From Solirubrobacter phytolaccae (lineage in GTDB: Bacteria > Actinomycetota > Thermoleophilia > Solirubrobacterales > Solirubrobacteraceae): a stretch of 64,000 nucleotides of DNA. A program made the position numbers and the translations under genes. The stretch's first letter is position 1. The number at the start of each line of letters is the position of its first letter. The notes beneath the pieces were generated by a model, which was not told the origin of the DNA, made no database searches, and worked only from the letters and a program-made list of their open reading frames with translations. The DNA is taken from contig NZ_JAPDDP010000006.1 in the NCBI RefSeq assembly GCF_027587195.1, forward strand, positions 1 through 64,000. The letters are read 5' to 3'. Shown in pieces: positions 1 to 7,106 of the stretch.

Positions 1-2788
1 CCGCCGCCGCCGCCGCGGGCTCGTCGTGCTCTGCCGGTGCCGTGCCGCCGGTCGCGGCCGCCGGCTCGTCGTGCTCCGCCGGTGCCGTGCCGCCGGCCGC
101 CGCCTCCTCCGCCTCCGCGGGCTCGTCGTGCTCCGCCGGTGCCGTGTCCGCACCGGGTCCGGCGCCCGCCACAGGCGCGGCGGGTTCTCCGGCGGGTGCC
201 GCTTCGGGGCCCGCCTGGGCGGCGGGTGCGCTCACGGGCTCAGCGTCGGCCTCTGAGCCGGCCTGCGCCACGGGTGGTGGCGCGTCGCCCTCGTCCGTCA
301 CCGCGGGGCCGGCCGCGGCTGCCGGCACGGCCTCAACTTCTGCGGCGGGTTCCGCGTCGGCCTCGTCCGCCGTGCCTTCGGGGCCGGCCGGTGCCGCGGG
401 CGCGGCCTCGGCCGCTTCCGGAGCGGCGTCCGCGGCAGCTTCGATGGGCTCGGCCGTCTCAGCGCTCGCGGCGCCCCCGCTGAGCCCGGCGTCGCCGGCG
501 GGCTCGGCCGTCGCGACGTCTGTAGCCGACTCGGCCGTCTCCGCGCTCGGCTCGGTGTCCGCGGCGGGATCGGCCGTCTCCGCGCTCGGCTCGGCGTCCG
601 CGGCGGGATCGGCCGTCTCCGCGCTGGGCCCAGCGTCCGCAGCCCGCTCGGCCACCTCCGCGCTCGGCCCGGCATCCGCGGCGGGTTCGGCCGTGTCCGT
701 GCTCGGCTCGGCGCTCGCGGCGGGGCCGGCGGTCTCGGCCGCCGGACCGGCGTCCGTAGCGGGCTCGGCCGTATCCGCGCTCGGCTCGGCGCTCGCGGCA
801 GGGTCAGCGGTCTCGGCCGCGGGACCGGCGTCAGTCGCGGGCTCGGCCGTATCCGCGCTCGGCTCGGCGCTCGCGGCAGGGTCAGCGGTCTCGGCCGCGG
901 GACCGGCGTCAGTCGCGGGCTCGGCCGTATCCGCGCTCGGCTCGGCGCTCGCGGCAGGGTCAGCGGTCTCGGCCGCGGGACCGGCGTCAGTGGCGGGTTC
1001 GGCCGTGTCCGTACTCGACCCGGCGTCCGCGGCTGGCTCGGCCGTGTCCGCGCTCGGCCCGGCGTCCGCGGCTGGCTCGGCCGTGTCCGCGCTCGGCCCG
1101 GCGTCCGCCGCAGGCTCCGCCGTGTCCGCACTCGGGCCGGCGTCCGCGGCAGGTTCCGCCGTGTCCGCGCTCGGCCCGGCGCCCGCGGCAGGCTCGGCCG
1201 TGCCCGCCGCGGGGCCGGCGCCCGCGGCCGGGGCGGCCTGCGGCTGGACCGCCGCTGCCGGGTTCGAAGATGCGGCCGCGGCGGGGTTGGGGTGCGCGGC
1301 CTCGTCGGACGCGGAGGCCGGCTTCGGCATCGGCGCGGGCTCGATCGGCTTCGCCTTCGCGGCCGCCACATCGGGTTTCGCGGCGGGCTCGGCCGTCGGC
1401 GTCGCGAGCTCGGGGTCGGAGTCCGTGTCGGAGTCGGTGTCCTCGCTCGTTTCGCCGCCCGTGGCCTGCTGGAACACGGCCTCGGCTTCCGAGCGCGGGT
1501 CGGTGGCGTCGCCGGCCGCGCCCGCCGCGGGCGGAGCCTCGTCCTGGGCCGCGCCCTCCGGGGCCTCGGCGGACGGAGCGGGTGCGGGCTCAGCGGCCTC
1601 GGCCTGGTCGTCCTTGTCGCCCGCGACCTCCGCGGACGCCTCCTGCTTGGAGTCGGCGTGCGCCGCGTCGACCTGGGCCGCCGCCTCCGGCCCCTTCGCG
1701 CCCACCGCGGGGGCCGGGCCGCCCGGCGCGTTGAGGTCGGCCGCGCCGGGGTCGGCGCCGACGATCGCGTCCACGGCAGCCGCGACCTCGGGCGGCGCCG
1801 CGTCGAGACCGGCCGCGGCCGCGACGGGGCCCGGCCCTGCTGCACCGTTCGCCGCGGTGCTGAGGCCGGCGGCGGCAGTAGCCGGGTCGAGGCCGGGAGC
1901 CGCGCCAGGGCCGGCCGCACCATTCGTCGCGGCGCCGTTCGCCGCGGCAAGACCAGAGGCCGGACCGGCCGCACCGTTCGGGGACATCGCCGGATCGAGA
2001 CCGAGCGCCGCCGCAACCGGATCGACGCTCGCGGCGCCGTTCGCCGGGGCAAGACCGGGGGCCGGACCGGCCGCACCGTTCGCGGCCGTCGCCGGATCGA
2101 GACCGAGCGCCGCCGCAACCGGATCGACGCTCGCGGCGCCGTTCGCCGGGGCAAGAACGGGGGCCGGACCGGCCGCACCGTTCGCGGCCGTCGCCGGATC
2201 GACGCCCGCGGCGCCGTTCGCCGAGGCAAGACCAGAGACCGGACCGGCCGCACCGTTCGAGGCCGCCGCCGGATCGAGACCGAGCGCCGCCGCGACCGGA
2301 TCGACGCCGGCGCGTCCGTTCGCCGCCCCGCCGTTCGCGGTGGCCGTCGCATCGAGGCCGGCCGTTGCGCCCGCGGCCGGATCGAGGCCCAGCGTGGCCG
2401 CGCCAGCGCCGGCCGCACCGTTCGTCGCGCCGTTCGCCGGATCGAGGCCGTTCGCCCCGGGCGCGCCGTTCGTGGGCGGAAGCGCTGGGAACGTGGCCGA
2501 GCTCGCGCGACGCTCGGACGCGGCGCGGATCGCGGCCGTGATCGCGTTGTCGCCGTCGTGGGCCTCGGACTTCACGCCCGAGACGTCCGGGTTCGGGGCG
2601 GGGCCGCCGTTCTGGGCGAGGTAGGAGGAGACCGCGGTGTTGCCCGCGCTCTGCTGCAGCGCGGAGACCTGGGCGGCGTTCGGGCGGCCGGGCGTGCCGA
2701 GGCCGAGGCCGAGCGCGCTCGCGGGAGCGGGCCCGGCGGACTGGACCGGGGCCGCCGGGGCGACCGGTTCTTCGACGTGCTCAGGCAC
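1..2788 (-). CDS. Large acidic repeat protein with AGN-type eCIS-associated motif (C-terminus outside window)
   Basis: Read leftwards from a GTG, this frame has no stop up to the window edge, so at least 929 codons are present and the C-terminus is missing. I chose it over the other open frames because it alone gives a Glu/Asp/Pro/Ala composition; the overlapping readings are pure Ala/Ser or Arg/Pro. Residues 44-57 read LQQSAGNTAVSSYL. This matches the LQ-x2-AGN-x-AV-x3-L motif that many actinobacterial proteins linked to extracellular contractile injection systems carry near the N-terminus, often beside DUF4157. Next come Gly/Asn/Ala-rich repeats (GLDP, NGAAGP), then a long Glu/Ala/Pro region made of 78-bp tandem repeats. 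I see no signal peptide, membrane helix or HExxH motif. No clear Shine-Dalgarno precedes the GTG, so the exact start is uncertain. Function unknown; an injected cargo or structural protein with an unseen C-terminal effector is possible. Confidence 0.7.
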   Translation of the reverse strand, partial: MPEHVEEPVAPAAPVQSAGPAPASALGLGLGTPGRPNAAQVSALQQSAGNTAVSSYLAQNGGPAPNPDVSGVKSEAHDGDNAITAAIRAASERRASSATFPALPPTNGAPGANGLDPANGATNGAAGAGAATLGLDPAAGATAGLDATATANGGAANGRAGVDPVAAALGLDPAAASNGAAGPVSGLASANGAAGVDPATAANGAAGPAPVLAPANGAASVDPVAAALGLDPATAANGAAGPAPGLAPANGAASVDPVAAALGLDPAMSPNGAAGPASGLAAANGAATNGAAGPGAAPGLDPATAAAGLSTAANGAAGPGPVAAAAGLDAAPPEVAAAVDAIVGADPGAADLNAPGGPAPAVGAKGPEAAAQVDAAHADSKQEASAEVAGDKDDQAEAAEPAPAPSAEAPEGAAQDEAPPAAGAAGDATDPRSEAEAVFQQATGGETSEDTDSDTDSDPELATPTAEPAAKPDVAAAKAKPIEPAPMPKPASASDEAAHPNPAAAASSNPAAAVQPQAAPAAGAGPAAGTAEPAAGAGPSADTAEPAADAGPSADTAEPAADAGPSADTAEPAADAGPSADTAEPAADAGSSTDTAEPATDAGPAAETADPAASAEPSADTAEPATDAGPAAETADPAASAEPSADTAEPATDAGPAAETADPAASAEPSADTAEPATDAGPAAETAGPAASAEPSTDTAEPAADAGPSAEVAERAADAGPSAETADPAADAEPSAETADPAADTEPSAETAESATDVATAEPAGDAGLSGGAASAETAEPIEAAADAAPEAAEAAPAAPAGPEGTADEADAEPAAEVEAVPAAAAGPAVTDEGDAPPPVAQAGSEADAEPVSAPAAQAGPEAAPAGEPAAPVAGAGPGADTAPAEHDEPAEAEEAAAGGTAPAEHDEPAAATGGTAPAEHDEPAAAAA
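762..995. repeat. Three near-identical 78-bp tandem repeats
   Basis: Copies begin at 762, 840 and 918 and are almost identical. More degenerate copies extend on both sides, roughly 520-1230. On the minus strand each unit encodes 26 residues of the acidic repeat protein, including the string AAETADPAASAEPSADTAEP. The near-identity suggests recent expansion or homogenisation, so copy number may vary between strains. Confidence 0.85.
1991..2194. repeat. Two 102-bp tandem repeats
   Basis: Two copies start at 1991 and 2093, followed by a shorter divergent copy to about 2290. On the minus strand they encode 34-residue Gly/Asn/Ala-rich units with GLDP and NGAAGP strings, just downstream of the AGN motif of the same protein. 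Confidence 0.75.
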
Positions 2789-2916
2789 GCCGGGCTGGGT
2801 GACCTACGGCAGACGGCACCGGAATCTGGGCGAAGAGTAACCCGGAGAGGTCAACACACGCGGCGCTATCGGGCACCCATAAGTGCAAGCTGCGCGGATC
2901 GTGCTTTCCGGCATCC

Positions 2917-2935
2917 GTCGGAGTGATCTCCGACC
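2917..2935. promoter_or_regulatory. Inverted repeat upstream of the sugar-acid operon
   Basis: GTCGGAG-TGAT-CTCCGAC is a perfect 7-bp inverted repeat about 25 bp upstream of the aldehyde dehydrogenase ATG, in the short gap after the divergent acidic protein. Its place suggests an operator or a small 5'-leader hairpin. No regulator gene lies beside it. Position is accurate to within one base. Confidence 0.4.
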
Positions 2936-2958
2936 CCTTCGTACTAGCGTGCCGAGGT

Positions 2959-4347
2959 ATGAGCACGCAGACGATCGAGAGCCGGTCACCGCAGGATCAG
3001 TCCGATGTGGTGGTGTCCGCGCCGGCCGCGGATCGCGAGGCGGTCGCGGCTACGTTTACGCGCGCCCGGGAGGCGCAGAAGGAGTGGAAGCGCAACGCCG
3101 TCGTGCGCGCCGACGCGCTCGCGGCCGCCGCTGCAGCCGTGGACGCGGCCAAGGACCAAATCGTCGACCTGATGGTCCGCGAGGTCGGCAAGCCGCTGAC
3201 CGAATCGGTGATGGAGCACGGCCGCGCGGTCCGCATCCTGCGCTACCAGGCGCAGGCCGCGCTCGACCCCGACGGGGACACGCTGCCCGCCGCGCCCCCC
3301 GCCGATCCGCGCACGCTGCTGCTCGCCCGCCGCCGCCCCCGCGGCGTCGCCGGCCTCATCACCCCGTGGAACTTCCCGTTCGCGATCCCGCTGTGGAAGG
3401 CCGCGCCCGCGCTCGCGTACGGCAACGCCGTCGTGCTCAAGCCGTCCAGCGACGCGCTCGCCTCCGCGCTCCTGCTCGAGGAGATCCTGGCCAAGCACCT
3501 GCCCGAGGGCGTCTTCAACGTCGTCGCCGGCGGAGGCGAGACCGGCCAGGCCGTGATCGAGCAGGCTGACGTCATCTCCTTCACCGGCTCGACCAACGTC
3601 GGCCTCCAGGTCGCGCAGGCCGCGACCGCGCGCGGCATCCCCGCACAGGCCGAGATGGGCGGCCTGAACGCGAGCATCGTCCTGCCCGACGCCGACGTCG
3701 CCGCCGCCGCGAAGGTGATCGCCGGCGCCGCGATGGGCTACGCGGGCCAGAAGTGCACCGCGACCGGCCGCGTGATCGTCCTCGGCGACCCCGCCGAGTT
3801 CACGGACGCGCTCGCCGCCGCCGTCGACGCACTCCCCGTCGGCGACCCCAAGGACTCGAGCACCGTCGTCGGCCCGGTCATCAACCCGCCCGCGCGTGAG
3901 GAGCTCGTCACCGCCGCCACGGGCGCGCCGCAGGACGGTGGCCGCGTCGTCACCGGCGGCCAGGCGCTCGACGGCCCCGGCCTGTTCTTCTCCCCGACCG
4001 TCGTCGACGGCCAGGAGCCGACCGCCAAGCTCGCGCAGGAGGAGGTGTTCGGCCCGATCGTCACGATCCTGAAGGCCTCGAGCGCCGAGCAGGCCGTCGA
4101 GATCTCCAACAGCGTCGCCTTCGGCCTGGTCACCTCCGTCTTCACCAGCGACCTCGACAGCGCGCTGACGGTTGTGGATGGGCTCGAAACGGGGATGATC
4201 CGGGTCAACATGCCGACTTCGGGTGTCGACTTCCACGCGCCGTTCGGTGGCGAGAAGCAGTCCTCGTTCGGTCCGCGCGAGCAGGGCAAGGCCGCGCGCG
4301 ACCACTACACGACGACCCACACGATCACGATCGGTCCCGCCGGCTGA
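2959..4347 (+). CDS. NAD(P)-dependent aldehyde dehydrogenase, probable 2-oxoglutarate semialdehyde dehydrogenase
   Basis: 462-residue ALDH-superfamily protein. Visible motifs: PWNFP (Asn138, oxyanion hole), Lys161 in VVLKPSS, FTGST for cofactor binding, catalytic Glu232 in AEMGG and nucleophile Cys266 in GQKCTATGR. Length is normal for the family. I chose the ATG giving MSTQTIES; an upstream in-frame GTG at 2923 lies in the inverted repeat and adds residues not typical of the family. It is the first gene of a four-gene operon, and its stop overlaps the next ATG by one base. The neighbouring FAH-fold dehydratase makes 2-oxoglutarate semialdehyde (2,5-dioxopentanoate) the likely substrate, oxidised to 2-oxoglutarate. 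Substrate is inferred from context; other aldehydes cannot be excluded. Confidence 0.9.
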   Translation: MSTQTIESRSPQDQSDVVVSAPAADREAVAATFTRAREAQKEWKRNAVVRADALAAAAAAVDAAKDQIVDLMVREVGKPLTESVMEHGRAVRILRYQAQAALDPDGDTLPAAPPADPRTLLLARRRPRGVAGLITPWNFPFAIPLWKAAPALAYGNAVVLKPSSDALASALLLEEILAKHLPEGVFNVVAGGGETGQAVIEQADVISFTGSTNVGLQVAQAATARGIPAQAEMGGLNASIVLPDADVAAAAKVIAGAAMGYAGQKCTATGRVIVLGDPAEFTDALAAAVDALPVGDPKDSSTVVGPVINPPAREELVTAATGAPQDGGRVVTGGQALDGPGLFFSPTVVDGQEPTAKLAQEEVFGPIVTILKASSAEQAVEISNSVAFGLVTSVFTSDLDSALTVVDGLETGMIRVNMPTSGVDFHAPFGGEKQSSFGPREQGKAARDHYTTTHTITIGPAG

Positions 4348-5168
4348 TGGCGCTCTGGCGGGTCCAGACCGCGGGCGGGGAGCGCCTCGCCCGCGGGACG
4401 GTGGAAGGCGGACCGGTCGAGCTGCTCGACGGCACGCTCGACGCGTTGCTGGCCGCCGGAACCCTCGACGCGCCGGCCGCCGGGCCGGTGCCCGCCGGTT
4501 CGGTGATCCTCGCGCCCGTCGCCGGCCAGGAGGTTTGGGCCGCGGGCGTGACCTACCAGGCCTCGCGCACCGCCCGCAATGACGAGTCCAAGGGCGCGCA
4601 CGACTTCTACGACAAGGTCTACGACGCCGAGCGGCCCGAGCTGTTCTTCAAGGCCGCGCCCGGCAGAGTCCGTGGCCCCAACCAAGCCATCGGTGTCCGC
4701 GAGGACTCCGGCTGGGATGTCCCGGAGCCCGAGCTCGCGCTCGTCATCAGCGCGCAGGGCAAGATCCTCGGCTACACGATCGGCAACGACGTCTCGTCGC
4801 GCTCGATCGAGGGCGAGAACCCGCTCTACCTGCCGCAGGCCAAGGTCTACAAGGGCAGCTGCGCGCTCGGCCCGTGCATCGTGCCCGTCGACGAGGCCCC
4901 GCCGGCGGACGCGCTGGAGATCAGCCTGACCATCTCGCGCGGCGGCGACGCCGTGTTCGAAGGCTCCACCCAGACCGCGCTGCTCAAGCGCGGGCTGGAC
5001 GAGCTGGTGTCATGGCTCTTCCGCGCGCAGGACTTCCCGGTGGGCGCGGTGCTGTTCACGGGTACGTCGGTGATCCCGGCGATCGAGTTCACGCTGCAGG
5101 GCGGCGACGAGGTGCGAATCGCGATCACGGGGCTGGGTGAGCTGGTCAACACCGTGGAGGTCGTATAA
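4347..5168 (+). CDS. FAH-family 2-keto-3-deoxy-sugar-acid dehydratase
   Basis: 273 residues, fumarylacetoacetase-hydrolase fold. The core runs from PELFFKAAPGR to the segment around GYTIGNDVSSRSIEGENP and LYLPQAKVYKGSCALGP. Glu127, Glu129 (VPEPE) and Asp148 (GND) are the expected metal ligands. This arrangement is the one known from 2-keto-3-deoxy-pentonate dehydratases (archaeal KdaD and bacterial XylX type), which dehydrate 2-keto-3-deoxy-pentonate to 2-oxoglutarate semialdehyde, rather than from true fumarylacetoacetases. It sits between the aldehyde dehydrogenase that would consume its product and a sugar/polyol dehydrogenase. Exact substrate (xylose, arabinose or other sugar series) cannot be read from sequence. 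Confidence 0.88.
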   Translation: MALWRVQTAGGERLARGTVEGGPVELLDGTLDALLAAGTLDAPAAGPVPAGSVILAPVAGQEVWAAGVTYQASRTARNDESKGAHDFYDKVYDAERPELFFKAAPGRVRGPNQAIGVREDSGWDVPEPELALVISAQGKILGYTIGNDVSSRSIEGENPLYLPQAKVYKGSCALGPCIVPVDEAPPADALEISLTISRGGDAVFEGSTQTALLKRGLDELVSWLFRAQDFPVGAVLFTGTSVIPAIEFTLQGGDEVRIAITGLGELVNTVEVV

Positions 5169-5171
5169 GCG

Positions 5172-6155
5172 ATGCGCGCGATCGTCTGGCAGGGCCCGAA
5201 CGAGATGACCGTGGAGGAGCAGCCGAACCCGCCCGATCCCGGGCCGGGGGAGCTGATCCTGCAGCCCGAGGCGGTGGGCATCTGCGGCTCGGAGATCGAG
5301 GGCTACCTCGGCCACATGGGCAACCGCACGCCGCCGCTGGTGATGGGGCACGAGTTCGCGGGCACGGTGATCGCGACCGGCGAGGGCGCGCAGGACCTGC
5401 AGGGCGCGCGGGTCGCCGTCAACCCGCTCTCCGGCTGCGACGAGTGCAAGCTCTGCCGCGCCGGCCACACCAACCTCTGCCTCGATCGGATCCTGGTCGG
5501 CGTCCACGTGCCGGGCGCGTTCGCGGACTTCGTGAAGGTGCGCGCGGCCGACGCCCGGCGACTGCCGGACGACGTGAGCATGCGCGTCGGCGCGCTGATG
5601 GAGCCGCTGGCGAACGGCGTACACGCCGTGCGGCTGGCGCCACCCGGAGCCGAGCGCACCGTCGTGATCGGCGCCGGCACGATCGGCCTCGTCACCCTCC
5701 AGGCCGCGCTGCTCGACGGACTGCCGCACGTGGCGACGGTCGAGCGAGACGAGACACGCCGCGCGCGAGCGATGACCCTCGGCGCGCACGCCGACGGCGC
5801 CGAGCCGGGTGAGGCGGACCTCGTGATCGACGCGGTCGGCGCCGAAGCCACCCGCCAGCTCGGCCTCACCCTCCTCCGCCCCGGCGGCACCCTCGTCTGC
5901 ATCGGCCTCGCGAGCGACGACACGACGCTCGGCTTCCACGGCGTGATCCGCAGCCAGCACCGCATCCAGGGCTCCTACGCGTACACGATGCCCGACTTCG
6001 ACCAGGCCTACGACTGGCTGACAAGCGGCGCCGCCAACCTGGGCGACGACCTCGAGCCGGTCCGCCCGCTCGAAGACGGCCCGGAGCAGTTCGCGCGGCT
6101 CGCGAACGGCCCGCCCCCGCCCGAGTTCAAGGTCTTCCTCGCGGGCACCGCATGA
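5172..6155 (+). CDS. Zinc-dependent medium-chain alcohol/polyol dehydrogenase
   Basis: 327 residues. Catalytic zinc ligands are Cys38 (GICGSE) and His60-Glu61 (GHEF). Four Cys (89, 92, 95, 103 in GCDECKLCRAGHTNLC) form the structural zinc lobe. A Rossmann motif GAGTIG follows near residue 162. The family oxidises secondary alcohols of sugars, polyols or sugar acids with NAD(P). It starts 3 bp after the dehydratase stop and overlaps the next gene by 4 bp (ATGA), so it is co-transcribed. It is slightly shorter than typical members (about 340-350). In this operon it probably oxidises a sugar, polyol or aldonate feeding the keto-deoxy acid route. Confidence 0.88.
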   Translation: MRAIVWQGPNEMTVEEQPNPPDPGPGELILQPEAVGICGSEIEGYLGHMGNRTPPLVMGHEFAGTVIATGEGAQDLQGARVAVNPLSGCDECKLCRAGHTNLCLDRILVGVHVPGAFADFVKVRAADARRLPDDVSMRVGALMEPLANGVHAVRLAPPGAERTVVIGAGTIGLVTLQAALLDGLPHVATVERDETRRARAMTLGAHADGAEPGEADLVIDAVGAEATRQLGLTLLRPGGTLVCIGLASDDTTLGFHGVIRSQHRIQGSYAYTMPDFDQAYDWLTSGAANLGDDLEPVRPLEDGPEQFARLANGPPPPEFKVFLAGTA

Positions 6156-6829
6156 GCCGCACGGTCGTCGTGATCGGGGCCTCGAGCGGGATCGGCCTCG
6201 CGACCGCCCGCGCGTTCCTCGAGCAGGGCGACACGGTCCACGCGGCGGCGAGACGCGCCATCGACCTCGACGGCGCGACCACGCACCGGCTGGACTTCAC
6301 CGACCGCGACGCCCTCGAGGCCTTCGCCACCCAGTTCGAGCACGTCGACGCGCTGATCATCGCCGCCGGGACGAACATCAAGGACCGCCGGCTGCACGAG
6401 CTCACCTACGAGGGCTGGGACCATGTCCTGAACGCCAACCTCACCGGCCCGTTCAACGCGCTCCACGCTTTCCTGCCCAAGCTCAAGGGCGGCACCGTCG
6501 TGATCATCGGGAGCGTCAGCGGCTCCTGGACCGACCGCTCCGGCCCGGCCTACCAGGCGGGCAAGGCGGCGGTGCTGGCGCTCACACGCGGCGCGGGCTT
6601 CGAGGTGAACGGCGAGGTGCGCTGCACGGCGATCCTGCCCGGCGTCGTCGACACGGAGATCCTCGACAATCGCCCGGAGCCCCCGGATGCCGAGACCCGC
6701 GCGCAGATGCTGCGGGCCGAGGACGTCGCGGCGGCGTGCCTGTTCGCGGTGAACCTGCCGCCGCGCGCGTTCGTCCCCGAGCTGACGATCCTGCCTACGG
6801 CGTTGCAGTCGATCGGGAAGACGACGTGA
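6152..6829 (+). CDS. Short-chain dehydrogenase/reductase (SDR)
   Basis: 225-residue classical SDR. GASSGIG near the N-terminus binds the nucleotide; the NAG position reads AAGTN; the active site is intact with Ser of IGSVSG and YQAGK (Tyr-x3-Lys). It ends the four-gene sugar-acid operon and overlaps the previous gene by 4 bp. Likely role is oxidation of a sugar or sugar acid at the start of the pathway. The 3' end overlaps the convergent DUF3817 gene by about 35 bp. Confidence 0.87.
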   Translation: MSRTVVVIGASSGIGLATARAFLEQGDTVHAAARRAIDLDGATTHRLDFTDRDALEAFATQFEHVDALIIAAGTNIKDRRLHELTYEGWDHVLNANLTGPFNALHAFLPKLKGGTVVIIGSVSGSWTDRSGPAYQAGKAAVLALTRGAGFEVNGEVRCTAILPGVVDTEILDNRPEPPDAETRAQMLRAEDVAAACLFAVNLPPRAFVPELTILPTALQSIGKTT

Positions 6830-7091
6830 GCCAGCGGTCCACGACGTAGCCGCCGAACGGCACGACCGCGCCGACGAGGATCAACACGAACGTCTTCGTG
6901 TCCCAGCGCTGCTCGGGACGCAGCAGGACGGCCAGCGCCACATAAGCGACGAAGAGCGCGCCGTGGACGGGCCCCATGATCGGCACGAGGTCGGTGTCGG
7001 TGGTGCGCTTGAGCACCGAGGCCACGAGCAGGATCAGAAAGCTCGTGGCCTCGGCAAGCGCGACGATTCGGAAGTTCTTGAGCGTGATCAC
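6795..7091 (-). CDS. DUF3817 family small membrane protein
   Basis: 98 residues with three hydrophobic segments (about residues 5-25, 37-60 and 68-88). The pattern FRIVALAEATSFLIL, a charged turn, then PIMGPVHGALFVAYV is characteristic of the DUF3817 integral membrane family common in Actinobacteria. Biochemical role unknown. It is convergent with the SDR and overlaps its 3' end. The start ATG is the first in frame and places the first membrane helix correctly. Confidence 0.85.
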   Translation of the reverse strand: MITLKNFRIVALAEATSFLILLVASVLKRTTDTDLVPIMGPVHGALFVAYVALAVLLRPEQRWDTKTFVLILVGAVVPFGGYVVDRWLTSSSRSTATP

Positions 7092-7106
7092 GCTCTAGAG
7101 GATGGC

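Noticed and set aside
42-2624. 860-residue plus-strand open frame of Ala/Ser/Gly repeats
   Set aside because: It is the complement of the acidic minus-strand protein. Its composition (almost only Ala, Ser, Gly, Val) and lack of ribosome-binding site or domain make it a shadow; the minus reading carries the AGN motif.
1-2788. DUF4157 metallopeptidase domain in the acidic protein
   Set aside because: No HExxH motif in the part inside the window; only the short AGN motif is supported.
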